Shown here: piece by piece, positions 20,691 to 28,601 of the stretch
Layout of the letters: every line of letters begins with the position of its first letter
Position numbering within the stretch: the stretch's first letter is position 1
Origin: Spongiibacter pelagi
Lineage (GTDB): Bacteria; Pseudomonadota; Gammaproteobacteria; Pseudomonadales; Spongiibacteraceae
Reading direction: 5' to 3'
NCBI RefSeq assembly: GCF_014705705.1
Contig: NZ_JACXLD010000001.1
Coordinates: forward strand, 62,001 to 126,000
Length of the DNA: 64,000 nucleotides
The notes under the pieces: model-generated
Databases searched by the model: none
Told to the model about the DNA's origin: nothing
Seen by the model: only the letters and a program-made list of their open reading frames with translations
Program-made: the position numbers and the translations under genes

Positions 20691-23003
20691 TCAATTCACG
20701 TGATAAAGCTGTTGTTGTAATTGTTTAAAAGCCGCCAGCAAATAGGCTGGTTTTCCACCGAATGCTGTTGAGGCGTCTTTGACAGTACCCAACCCTGATA
20801 GCTCGATAAGTGCTGGCAAGCGCTCGCGTGATAGCTCGGTGCTGCCGGTTTGCTCATACCGGTTAAGCACAAAGTGCAAAAACTGCTGTGCCTTTTCTTG
20901 TTGGTACTGATTAAAGAAGGCGCTGTTAGTACGTACTTGATCGGCACGAGCTTTGCGGGTTGCCATAGGCTGTTCAAAGGCTAAAAAAGCCAGCAGATCG
21001 AAGATATCGCACTCTTCTGCTTCAAACATCCGTCGAAGTGTGGCGAGTTGCTCTTTATCAAAGCCTGCTTGTACGAGTTTTCCGAGCAAGGTTTCGCGTT
21101 CGTCTGGGTCTGACCATATCTGCCGCAATTCCTCAACCGATTTAAACAACCCTGGTAATTGGGTGATCAAGCGCTCAACAAATTCTTGCACCGTGAGAGG
21201 TTTGCCGTTTTCATCGATATAACGAGTTTCAACGTCAATGACTTTCAGTTCACGGTGTTTGCCTAACTTTACTTTCAACCGAGGTTTTGGCTCACCCGGT
21301 TCAGGCTCTGGGCCATCTGTTCCTCCGGGTGGTTCTGGTGTGTAAGGTGGTGTTGGCTCACCAATACCTCCTGGCTCTGGTGCTTCGGGTTCACCATCCC
21401 AATCTTTGTCGTAAAACTTATTGGTTGCACCGCGAAAATCGACAATGGTGAAATAGTCTTTGCCATCAAAAACACGGGTGCCGCGACCGACAATTTGTTT
21501 AAACTCCACCATTGAGCCAACGGTTCTATCCAGCACTACGTTACGCACGTTACGGGCATCCACCCCTGTGGTTAACATTTGTGAGGAGGTAATAATGGTG
21601 GGGATGTCTTTGTCGTTATCTTGGAATTTTTCTAGTAGCTCGCGGCCGACTTTGCCCTCATCACTGGTCACGCGCACGCAGTAGTGCGGATCTTTCAGTT
21701 TTTTGTGTTTGTTGATCATGTCACGCATGGTCAGTGCATGATTTTGGTTTTCGCAAAAGACGATGGTTTTTTCTAGTGGATTGATATTGTCCAAAATGGC
21801 TTTTGCGACCAGCTCGGTACGTTCATCTACGACGATTTTTTTGTCGTAATCTTCTACCTGATAGACGTCTTGCCCTGATTCACCTTCGATCACTTGGTCA
21901 TCTTTGGTCAGCACTAGCTCGTCTAAGTTGGTACGTACCCGCTTAACACGATATGGCGTTAAGAAACCATCGTTGATGCCGTCTTTTAATGAGTATTCAA
22001 ATGCAGGTGTACCAAAGTAATCATAGGTATCCACGTTGGCTTCACGTTTCGGTGTAGCTGTTAGGCCGACATGTACCGCACTGCCAAAATGGACCAGTAT
22101 GTCTCGCCATGAGCCTGCTTCATTAGCACTGCCTCGGTGACACTCGTCAATCATTACAAGGTCAAAAAAATCTCTTGGATACGCTTTGTAATAGCCTTCA
22201 ATGTTTTCTCGCTCAGCAATGGCTTGGTAGATAGCAAAAAAGATATGTGCATTGGTTGGCACTACACCGCCACGCTTGCGTACCTCTTCACCGTTTATTT
22301 TGATGAGGTCTTTTTCATAGGGATTGAAAGTGTTAATGGCTTGATCGGCCAAAATATTACGGTCAGCTAAAAACAAAATTCTAGGCCTACGCGTACCCGG
22401 AGATTCTTTGTTCCAACGGGACTGAAACAGTTTATGGACGATTTGAAAGGCAATAAAGGTTTTACCTGTACCAGTCGCCAGCGTTAATAGCACTCGTGGC
22501 TTACCTTTGCCAATGGCATCTGTGGCGGCATGGACCGCTAATTCTTGGTAATAACGTGGCTGCATTGCGCCTTCTAAATGAAAAGGCACATTACGAAGCT
22601 GCTGGCCTAGATCCGAATTAACACCCGCGTAGCGGTTTTCAAGCTCTTGTGGTGTTGGATAAAACTCGATGTAGTCGCCTTTACCCGTTTCTAAATCGAA
22701 CTCATAGGTTTGTTTGCCGTTGCTTGAATAGACAAAACGAACGAGTAGCTTCTTAGCATAGTCTATGGCTTGTTGAAGGCCTTTGGTTGGGTGCTCAGAC
22801 TCTTTTTTGGCTTCAACAACCGCAAGGTAACGATTGTCTTTGTGCAGCAGATAATCGACGAAACATCGACGACCACGGACACCGCCAGCAAGCTTACGGC
22901 CATCGGTAAAGTAGTGCTCCCGAATGATATTGCCCGGTTGCCAATGTGCGGCTTTTAACGCTGGATCGATGTAGTTTGCTCTGGTATCTGCTTCTGACGA
23001 CAT
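20691..23003 (-). CDS. hsdR: Type I restriction endonuclease subunit HsdR, EcoEI type
   Basis: Translocating and cleaving subunit. The 770-residue protein has an N-terminal PD-(D/E)xK nuclease (D50, E64-A-K66), Walker A ATGTGKT at 176-182, a DECH box near 280, superfamily 2 motif VI (QIVGRGTRVF) near 530, a Pro/Glu/Gly-rich linker (about 555-600) and the EcoEI-type C-terminal domain that contacts the methylase. It follows the XRE regulator by 21 bases. All key residues look intact. Confidence 0.95.
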   Translation of the reverse strand: MSSEADTRANYIDPALKAAHWQPGNIIREHYFTDGRKLAGGVRGRRCFVDYLLHKDNRYLAVVEAKKESEHPTKGLQQAIDYAKKLLVRFVYSSNGKQTYEFDLETGKGDYIEFYPTPQELENRYAGVNSDLGQQLRNVPFHLEGAMQPRYYQELAVHAATDAIGKGKPRVLLTLATGTGKTFIAFQIVHKLFQSRWNKESPGTRRPRILFLADRNILADQAINTFNPYEKDLIKINGEEVRKRGGVVPTNAHIFFAIYQAIAERENIEGYYKAYPRDFFDLVMIDECHRGSANEAGSWRDILVHFGSAVHVGLTATPKREANVDTYDYFGTPAFEYSLKDGINDGFLTPYRVKRVRTNLDELVLTKDDQVIEGESGQDVYQVEDYDKKIVVDERTELVAKAILDNINPLEKTIVFCENQNHALTMRDMINKHKKLKDPHYCVRVTSDEGKVGRELLEKFQDNDKDIPTIITSSQMLTTGVDARNVRNVVLDRTVGSMVEFKQIVGRGTRVFDGKDYFTIVDFRGATNKFYDKDWDGEPEAPEPGGIGEPTPPYTPEPPGGTDGPEPEPGEPKPRLKVKLGKHRELKVIDVETRYIDENGKPLTVQEFVERLITQLPGLFKSVEELRQIWSDPDERETLLGKLVQAGFDKEQLATLRRMFEAEECDIFDLLAFLAFEQPMATRKARADQVRTNSAFFNQYQQEKAQQFLHFVLNRYEQTGSTELSRERLPALIELSGLGTVKDASTAFGGKPAYLLAAFKQLQQQLYHVN

Positions 23004-23024
23004 GTCGTCACTCCTTGATAATTT

Positions 23025-23240
23025 TTAGCCCTGTCTATCGCTTGGCATTTTTTCCAATATGTCGCTCAATGGGCAGTTAAATAAATCGCATAGCTTATCG
23101 AGCGCTTCTAAGTCCACCTTGAGCGCGGTTTCTTTGTAAAGTAGCGTGACGGTGGTACGGCTTAGGCCGGTTTCTCGCATCACGTCGCTAATGCGCATTT
23201 TTCTCTCGCCCATTAAACGGGCTAGATGGCAGCGAATCAT
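23025..23240 (-). CDS. XRE family regulator of the restriction operon
   Basis: The 71-residue Cro/CI-type protein has one helix-turn-helix (ISDVMRETGLSRTTVTLLYKE, about residues 17-37) and a short C-terminal helix, with GGAG before the ATG. It is the first gene of the minus-strand run and probably plays a controller role, delaying restriction until methylation is established. That role is inferred from position. Confidence 0.8.
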   Translation of the reverse strand: MIRCHLARLMGERKMRISDVMRETGLSRTTVTLLYKETALKVDLEALDKLCDLFNCPLSDILEKMPSDRQG

Positions 23241-23318
23241 GCTCTCTCCACGGTGTTTTCTTAACCATAAACTTGGGGATTTTTCACTGTTGCTTACCCT
23301 ACCACGATTATGATTATT

Positions 23319-23333
23319 CTCAACTTATTTGAG
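23319..23333. promoter_or_regulatory. Small inverted repeat upstream of the XRE-hsdR operon
   Basis: CTCAA and TTGAG are separated by 5 bases, in an A+T-rich region 80 bases upstream of the regulator start. It could be the regulator's own operator. No other gene is seen in 23241-23512. Confidence 0.35.
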
Positions 23334-23512
23334 TTAAAACCAAATAATTGAGCGTATTTGTTATTCGTTCGGTGCTGGTTGTTGGTACGCTAGCGGTTCA
23401 CGGGAATGCCTCTAGCGGTATTGTCTGCGTTGGACTTCAAACATCGCTAGCTATTTATGTTGACTGGCGGTTCACTGCAAGTCGACAAGCCCACACAAGA
23501 TTAATCGCCTCG

Positions 23513-25255
23513 TTAGTCATCCAAAATACTGCCTTTAACACAGTACATTCGTGGGCGGGTGTTGTCGGGCAGGCTGACTTTTCGCTGTGGTCGGTTGCCA
23601 TCGGGGATTAGGTAACCTGCGGCTATCAGCGCTTTGGCGGCGCGATCTGGGCTTAGGCCTTCGGTGGCTTCACGCCAGCCAGTTGGGTAAAACAGGTAGA
23701 GGGTTTGTGGGCCGGTGACATCTATCCACCCTGCTCGTTGGCGTACTTGGCTGCTGTAACCAATTTGTTTAGGCGTAAAGCGGCTTTCGCCATGCTGCTC
23801 AATAAAGCTGCGCACTTGGCGAATGGCTTGTTGATCTTCATTGGCGGCTACACCACCGCGAGCAAGTATCCATTGGTTAAGCTGGCTTAAACAGGCGGCT
23901 TCGACACTTTGGGTTGGCCAATCGAGCACCTTGGCTTGAATGGCTAACAGGCCTGCGCTAGCCAGTAAGGCAAACTTTTCGGCTACTCGGCGCACTTGGC
24001 CGTCAGCCTCGGTTGGTAAGCTAGCTAAAAAACGTTGGCGTACGTTTTGGAAAACGGGTCGCACCTGTGCGCCGTGCTGCGTTAAATACCGTAACCAGTC
24101 CAAGGACAAGCTGCCGTAATGTTGGCGACTTTGCTGTTTAAGATGATCGGCTAAATCGGCGGCGTTCATACCATGGCTCTGGTTAAACACGCCCATTTGC
24201 GCTCCAGCATCGGCACTGAGATCAATCACGCGCACTTGCTGGCCGGCTTTTACGCGCTTGCCGATACTGGCAAGATGGCTTTCGAGCGTCACTTCGCCAG
24301 TAGATAAAAACACCAAACGCCAACGGGCGGGTAAGCGCATTTCACCGTATTTGCCTGCTCGTGTTTTACCCTGACCATTGGCAAGCATATAAGCGACATC
24401 GCCCGCCTCTTTTGGGTCAACTTCGCCCATTTCATCGAGCGCCAGCAAGGCATCGTTATGCGCTAATGCTGTGCCTTCTAAACCGTTGGCCGTGGCACGC
24501 CAACTATGGCGCAATTGATTAGGCTCGCCCCACACCGATAACGCCGGATACAGCGCCGCAGTTTTACCAGTACTGCTGGCACCGTAGAGGTGTAAACCAA
24601 AACCATCCACTCCGCACAAGTGCAACAAAGGCGCGGCCAGCGCAGCGCAGACACCAACGATTAATAGCGGGTTATCCAGACAATAACGGCCAACGTGCTG
24701 CCGCCAACTGTCGCTACTACCTTGTTGAATAAAGCCTTCTATCGGGTGCATGGTTTGCAGCACCATGCGCGGGTTGTTGCTGTGTTCGCTTGGGTAAAAG
24801 GTGAGGCGCGGATGCACATAAGCGTGGTGATGCCAGCCAATACAGTTCACGCTGATGGCCTTTTGCGTGGCCAGCTCGCCCATTTGTTGAATAAACAGGG
24901 AGAGCAACTGCCGCGATTTGACACTGTTACTCAGCCGCATGCCTCGGCTGAGTAGGATTCGGCGGTACTCGCTGCCGTCTCCGGCCAATAGTTCTGCGGG
25001 CATCGCCCAGTAGCGATGGCGATTGTCATCGTCTAACCAGTGCAATAAATAGCCGTAGTTGTCCCCTTGCGGATCGCGAGTACGAGCAGCTACTTGCAAC
25101 CAAGAGCAGATTTTAACTGGGCTATCTTGCCCAGCCGGTTGCATCACCAGCCAGTTTTGCGCGTTATAGGCAAAACCAGCTGGTAATTTTGGCTCGTTGC
25201 TATGCATATCACTGGAAGGTAGTTGGTTTGATGCTGATGGTTTATCCACGGCCAT
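23513..25255 (-). CDS. DUF927 domain ATPase
   Basis: DUF927 proteins are helicase-like P-loop ATPases found in phages and integrative elements, probably acting in replication or DNA handling. The 580-residue protein has Walker A GASSTGKTA near residue 225 (counting from MAVDKPS), a Walker B-like ALLALDEMGEVDP near 275, and a sensor region WRLVFLSTGEV near 315. ATG 25255 is preferred over a TTG at 25282. It overlaps the alpA-like gene by 14 bases, so the two form one unit. Confidence 0.78.
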   Translation of the reverse strand: MAVDKPSASNQLPSSDMHSNEPKLPAGFAYNAQNWLVMQPAGQDSPVKICSWLQVAARTRDPQGDNYGYLLHWLDDDNRHRYWAMPAELLAGDGSEYRRILLSRGMRLSNSVKSRQLLSLFIQQMGELATQKAISVNCIGWHHHAYVHPRLTFYPSEHSNNPRMVLQTMHPIEGFIQQGSSDSWRQHVGRYCLDNPLLIVGVCAALAAPLLHLCGVDGFGLHLYGASSTGKTAALYPALSVWGEPNQLRHSWRATANGLEGTALAHNDALLALDEMGEVDPKEAGDVAYMLANGQGKTRAGKYGEMRLPARWRLVFLSTGEVTLESHLASIGKRVKAGQQVRVIDLSADAGAQMGVFNQSHGMNAADLADHLKQQSRQHYGSLSLDWLRYLTQHGAQVRPVFQNVRQRFLASLPTEADGQVRRVAEKFALLASAGLLAIQAKVLDWPTQSVEAACLSQLNQWILARGGVAANEDQQAIRQVRSFIEQHGESRFTPKQIGYSSQVRQRAGWIDVTGPQTLYLFYPTGWREATEGLSPDRAAKALIAAGYLIPDGNRPQRKVSLPDNTRPRMYCVKGSILDD

Positions 25256-25484
25256 AAGCAGCACCGATACGGCGGGTTTCAATCCACTGGTCGATATCGC
25301 TTTCTAACCAGCCCACGGCACGCGCACCAATACGAATGGAACGTGGAAATTCACCGCTGGCCATCAGGGCATAAATGGTACTGCGGCCAAAGCCTGTTTT
25401 GGCCTTTACCTCGGGCAAGCGCAAAATCCGCTGCTGACGCGCTGGGTGTACTGAGTTTGTGGGTGATTGTGTGGTTGGGTTCAT
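25242..25484 (-). CDS. AlpA-like MerR-fold regulator or excisionase
   Basis: The 80-residue protein has the AlpA/excisionase helix-turn-helix (ILRLPEVKAKTGFGRSTIYALMASGEFPRSIRIGARAVGWLESDIDQWI). ATG 25484 with AGGAAG upstream is preferred over GTG 25499. AlpA proteins control integrase expression or excision of P4-like elements, so it is a good candidate recombination directionality factor here. It shares a transcript with the DUF927 gene. Confidence 0.82.
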   Translation of the reverse strand: MNPTTQSPTNSVHPARQQRILRLPEVKAKTGFGRSTIYALMASGEFPRSIRIGARAVGWLESDIDQWIETRRIGAAYGRG

Positions 25485-25780
25485 CGTTTGCTTCCTCACT
25501 GATCTGTTAAGTTCAGTTAGGAGTTTGCCAGTACTAATCGGACGCAGTAGGCAGATAAATGCTCAGATCGTGCAGCTTTCTGAGGGTACAGGTAGCTAAC
25601 TGCCCCAGAATTGACATAATGCCCCAAGTAACAAATACCGTATGGGCAGTATTGGTGTGCGCCTAAGTGGCGTGAACTAAGGCTTTGCCCAGATTGCCGC
25701 AAAAGCCCAAAGAACAGCGTACTGCTTTGAAGTTCCCTACTCATACCCCTGTATCGGTGAGTCGTTTGGATTAAAAGTTG

Positions 25781-25843
25781 ATATGTCGAGTGTATCGACA
25801 TATAAAAAACTCATGTCGAAAAAACAGTAAAAAATCGACATGA
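25781..25843. promoter_or_regulatory. Two inverted repeats built from TGTCGA half-sites
   Basis: ATATGTCGA (25781-25789) pairs with TCGACATAT (25795-25803) over a 5-base spacer. TCATGTCGA (25811-25819) pairs with TCGACATGA (25835-25843) over a 15-base spacer. Both have perfect 9-base arms with the same core, as expected for cooperative binding of one regulator or recombination factor. Confidence 0.6.
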
Positions 25844-25912
25844 CCTGTTCAGATCTTGGCTCACTTTACTTCGAGAGATTGGCAGTTTATTGCTTTACAA
25901 CTTGACGATAAA

Positions 25913-25963
25913 AGTGAAACTATAATTTCACTAAATTAAGATTTAAGAAAATATAGTTTCACT
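25913..25963. promoter_or_regulatory. Probable operator and promoter of the orphan XRE gene
   Basis: AGTGAAA (25913-25919) and TTTCACT (25926-25932) form a perfect inverted repeat. A further TATAGTTTCACT at 25952-25963 touches the ATG at 25964 and mirrors AGTGAAACTATA at 25913-25924. This fits autorepression by the downstream HipB-like protein. Confidence 0.55.
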
Positions 25964-26278
25964 ATGAATACTGTCGAGCCAAAATCAAAACGCACTGCGG
26001 TCATATTCCCTAGACAAAGGAAGATGTTAAGCATCTTAGGAGAAAACTTAACATTGGCGATGAAGAGACGCGGCATTACTCAAGAAATGATGCATAGTAG
26101 GACAGGGATTTCTAAGCCAACACTGCGTAAAATATCAAAAGGTGATCCTTCCGTTTCGCTTGGTCACTACGTTAAGGTTTTAGCAGTCCTCGGCTTGTTA
26201 GACGACCTAACCAAGGTTGCCCGTGATGACGAGCTGGGAAGAAAGCTGCAAGACATCCAATTGCTGAATAAAAAATAA
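25964..26278 (+). CDS. XRE family regulator, HipB-like, without a toxin partner
   Basis: The 104-residue protein has one Cro/CI helix-turn-helix (about residues 35-60: GITQEMMHSRTGISKPTLRKI) and a C-terminal helix (DLTKVARDDELGRKLQDIQL) like those of antitoxins encoded ahead of HipA kinases. No hipA follows on this strand. The nearest HipA-like gene is convergent and has its own hipB. It may be a remnant antitoxin or a free-standing regulator. Confidence 0.72.
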   Translation: MNTVEPKSKRTAVIFPRQRKMLSILGENLTLAMKRRGITQEMMHSRTGISKPTLRKISKGDPSVSLGHYVKVLAVLGLLDDLTKVARDDELGRKLQDIQLLNKK

Positions 26279-26387
26279 GTGCAGCAGTAGCCCATATCCA
26301 CATGACTAAAACTTGGCCAGCAAGGTCAGCTTCAGAGAAGAAAGATAGCTATTAAAGGGCTGTTTTATACTCAATAAGAACCAAATT

Positions 26388-26411
26388 ACACTTTTATGCG
26401 CGTAAAAGTGT
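26388..26411. repeat. 24-base palindrome between convergent genes
   Basis: ACACTTTTA (26388-26396) and TAAAAGTGT (26403-26411) are separated by TGCGCG. There is no clear T run after it, so it is either a weak terminator or a protein-binding site. The rest of the 26279-26548 gap shows nothing else. Confidence 0.4.
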
Positions 26412-26548
26412 GCAATACAAGTTGAGTACTCGTCTATGCGTTTTACCAAACGGGGGGATGCAGAGGTTGGAGGTCTACACAAATTGACTTTATGGGTAAC
26501 AATCTGTAGACCTTGTATTTATTGTGAATTGAAAAGTTTGTTTTACTT

Positions 26549-27898
26549 TCATTGAAAAAGAGCTGCATTTTCCTGTTTGCGCTGATCCAATGTCTTAGCA
26601 ATTGCAGACACTGTTGTTTTACTGATCCCTTGCTGCTGTGCCAGATACGTAAATTGGCTGATGGCTTCTGCGACTTCTTCAATGACTTGCCTTGCATCAT
26701 GCCAATTCGCAAAACCAGCACTGGTAGCAAGTTTTTGCATCACCTTAAGCGGTGGCGCTTTGCCATAACCTCCGAAAGCAGTGGCGTGTTCGTTGAATGG
26801 ATGTGGGCTGTAGGTAACATCGTAAAAAGGGGCAGGATCCCATTGACCGTCATCCGCTTGCAAGAACGCCCAGTTTTTACTGTGGTCGTCTTGATTGGAC
26901 GACAGCAGGTTAAAAATGGCGCGGCGAAATTGCAGCTGTCCGGCGGCTGGTGATTTACACAACTGACGGCTGGCTTTAATCAAATCAATGTAATCTAAAC
27001 TTGGCGTTCGAAAGTCTGCATCCAGAAGCCCGCAAGCGCTGTGCATATGCAATCGACCTGCACTGCGCTTGCTGCCTAAGTCGGCCTGTTCAGTGACATA
27101 ATCAAAACGCTTAAGCGCCAACCAAGCAGACGCACCGCTTGTAGGTGGTGCTTCAATGAGTTGCCATTGCGGCGGTTGACACTTAGCAAGTTCTGCCATT
27201 TGTAAATAAACCGCCTCACACAAACCTTCTTCATGGCCAAGTGCGAGATTTTTAGAGGTAAACTTCACCAGCCAAGCCTCATCTCCAAGCTGAGCGAAGG
27301 TTCGACAATGCTGAGTTTCCCCAGCAGGCATATAAATTTGTGCCTTAGGTCTGGCCCCGCCCGAACTACCTCCGGCGACTAATGCGGCCAACACCTGTTG
27401 CGTATGCCCATCTAACTCACCGTGATTATCATCCATATAATCTGACATCGAAGAATCGAACAGCGTTTGTGCTTCTAAGCCTAACGTCGCTAAATCAATA
27501 TCCGCGTGCGTGGTGGCTGAAAACTCAGACACAGGAGAAAAAGACAATGCTCCCATGCCTTTATCGCCGACAAAGGCTAACCTATCCATCGCCGTTAATT
27601 GATTAGGCAGTATGCCCTTTTGCCGGAAAATACGATCTTGTAACAGCATGCCCCAGCCATCGGGTAAACAATCTCCAAATACGCCATGTACACCTTGGTG
27701 CGGTGCTTTAGGAGCGACTTGAACTTGCGCGTTCGACTGCAAGGTAAAAGGTGATAAGTTGCCAAACTGCTGCAAATAGCTGTCTGCATACTGAAAAAAA
27801 GCGCCTTGCCGATTCTGCGCCAAGACCCCTACAGCAACCTGCTCACCTGAGCTTAAGGTGCGAGTCACGGCGAGTTTTTGAATGGGTTTAAAACTCAT
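26549..27898 (-). CDS. hipA: HipA-like serine/threonine kinase toxin
   Basis: Toxin kinase of a type II toxin-antitoxin pair; E. coli HipA phosphorylates GltX and drives growth arrest. In the 449-residue protein, the P-loop-like GGSSGGARPKAQI is at 176-188, a nucleotide-binding Lys in LVKFTSK at 211-217, the catalytic loop NQDDHSKNW at 335-343 and the metal-binding D360 in YDVTYSP. It overlaps the hipB gene by 11 bases. All core residues appear present, so it should be active unless neutralised. Confidence 0.88.
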   Translation of the reverse strand: MSFKPIQKLAVTRTLSSGEQVAVGVLAQNRQGAFFQYADSYLQQFGNLSPFTLQSNAQVQVAPKAPHQGVHGVFGDCLPDGWGMLLQDRIFRQKGILPNQLTAMDRLAFVGDKGMGALSFSPVSEFSATTHADIDLATLGLEAQTLFDSSMSDYMDDNHGELDGHTQQVLAALVAGGSSGGARPKAQIYMPAGETQHCRTFAQLGDEAWLVKFTSKNLALGHEEGLCEAVYLQMAELAKCQPPQWQLIEAPPTSGASAWLALKRFDYVTEQADLGSKRSAGRLHMHSACGLLDADFRTPSLDYIDLIKASRQLCKSPAAGQLQFRRAIFNLLSSNQDDHSKNWAFLQADDGQWDPAPFYDVTYSPHPFNEHATAFGGYGKAPPLKVMQKLATSAGFANWHDARQVIEEVAEAISQFTYLAQQQGISKTTVSAIAKTLDQRKQENAALFQ

Positions 27899-28178
27899 CT
27901 TTTAGCACCTCATCAATACTCGTGGGTATAGCAGCGCGTTCTTTGCTAGGTTGTGTGAGTTGATAGAGCCTCTCTAGCGAATCAAGGGTCTGCCATAGCA
28001 ACAGCAATTGGCGAAATGAAATTTGCCCGGTCAGCTCAAATTTCTTAATGGTGGCCGCAGGTACACAGCTTCGCTCAGCAAGCGCCGCTCGTGACAGCTT
28101 TGCCTGCTTTCGTAACTCACGTAAATAAGCCGCATAGGCTTGGCTTACATCGGTATCATCAAGTAAGGTAAATTTCAT
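27888..28178 (-). CDS. hipB: HipB-like antitoxin
   Basis: DNA-binding antitoxin and autorepressor. Starting at ATG 28178 (MKFTLLDD), it has 96 residues with a Cro/CI helix-turn-helix (AKLSRAALAERSCVPAATIKKFE). Longer in-frame starts at 28211 and 28229 lie in the promoter and operator region: a TATAAT reads on the minus strand at 28215-28210. It overlaps hipA and is the first gene of the pair. Confidence 0.82.
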   Translation of the reverse strand: MKFTLLDDTDVSQAYAAYLRELRKQAKLSRAALAERSCVPAATIKKFELTGQISFRQLLLLWQTLDSLERLYQLTQPSKERAAIPTSIDEVLKDEF

Positions 28179-28192
28179 CCGCACAGACCAAG

Positions 28193-28251
28193 TGGATACA
28201 GTTATATCCATTATAGTGAAATAAAACAAAAAGTGGATACTATTGTATCTA
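28193..28251. promoter_or_regulatory. Two GGATA-N6-TATCC operator sites upstream of hipB
   Basis: The first site, TGGATACAGTTATATCCA, is at 28193-28210; the second (GGATA-CTATTG-TATCT) at 28235-28250. Their centres are 41 bases apart, about four helical turns. The half-sites match those of E. coli HipB (TATCC/GGATA) but in reversed order and with a shorter spacer. They flank the predicted -10 element. Confidence 0.6.
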
Positions 28252-28398
28252 TTTCTGGATGAAGTATTGAAAAAATCACTCGATAAAGCCCTTCAAAACT
28301 GCTATGTTTTAGCTCTAACAGCAGCATAAAAACGGCACTGTTTTTCCGTAGTTTTAGCCAAGAAGCACCACTAAGATTTAGTAAAAGCCATAGGCAAG

Positions 28399-28419
28399 TG
28401 GTGGGCAGTTTGGTGGGCA
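28399..28419 (+). repeat. Two TGGTGGGCA direct repeats at the right island end
   Basis: Exact copies at 28399-28407 and 28411-28419, 12 bases apart, match the first pair at the left end in spacing and orientation. They lie 70 bases before attR and are likely integrase arm sites. No gene is seen between 28252 and 28489. Confidence 0.7.
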
Positions 28420-28489
28420 AATAGGCATTTTTGAACGGATTATTTTCGATAACTCATTGAGTTTATTAAGGTCTAGGCCAATGCTCAAT

Positions 28490-28513
28490 GAGCAGATCCA
28501 GAATATTGAGTGA
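28490..28513 (+). other. attR: displaced yicC 3' end
   Basis: In the frame used, these bases read EQIQNIE-stop, the same peptide as the end of yicC, but with different synonymous codons and a different stop (TGA against TAG). Upstream codons do not match yicC, so this is only the terminal fragment. If crossover occurs in the shared GAGCAGAT, this is the original chromosomal end of yicC and the copy at 7761 came with the element. Confidence 0.78.
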
Positions 28514-28601
28514 TCACGGCAATCTCCGCTTAGAAATCCATATCTAAGCAACTCTTTGTCTTTCTACTAAGATGGTAATGGGAAGACAAGGAAGTGTGCC
28601 T

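Larger units (their letters stand above)
25485..25963. other. Divergent intergenic control region of the island
   Basis: No gene is supported in these 479 bases between the divergent alpA-like and XRE genes. It holds four TGTCGA half-sites at 25781-25843 and the AGTGAAA operator at 25913-25963, both listed separately. Near 25608-25630 are GCCCCA words like those at 9720-9815. Confidence 0.5.
7761..28513. mobile_element. Integrative genomic island in yicC carrying defence and toxin-antitoxin genes
   Basis: The island is bounded by matching yicC 3' ends and starts with a tyrosine integrase reading inward from the left end. It carries an AlpA-type regulator, a DUF927 ATPase, a type I restriction-modification operon with an ABC-3C system, HipBA and several repeat arrays. 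Insertion in the yicC 3' end is known for mobilizable genomic islands of Vibrio and relatives that are moved by SXT/R391-type ICEs (for example MGIVflInd1). No relaxase or conjugation genes are recognisable, so transfer would need a helper. Much of the cargo looks richer in A+T than the flanking chromosome, as expected for acquired DNA. Confidence 0.82.
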
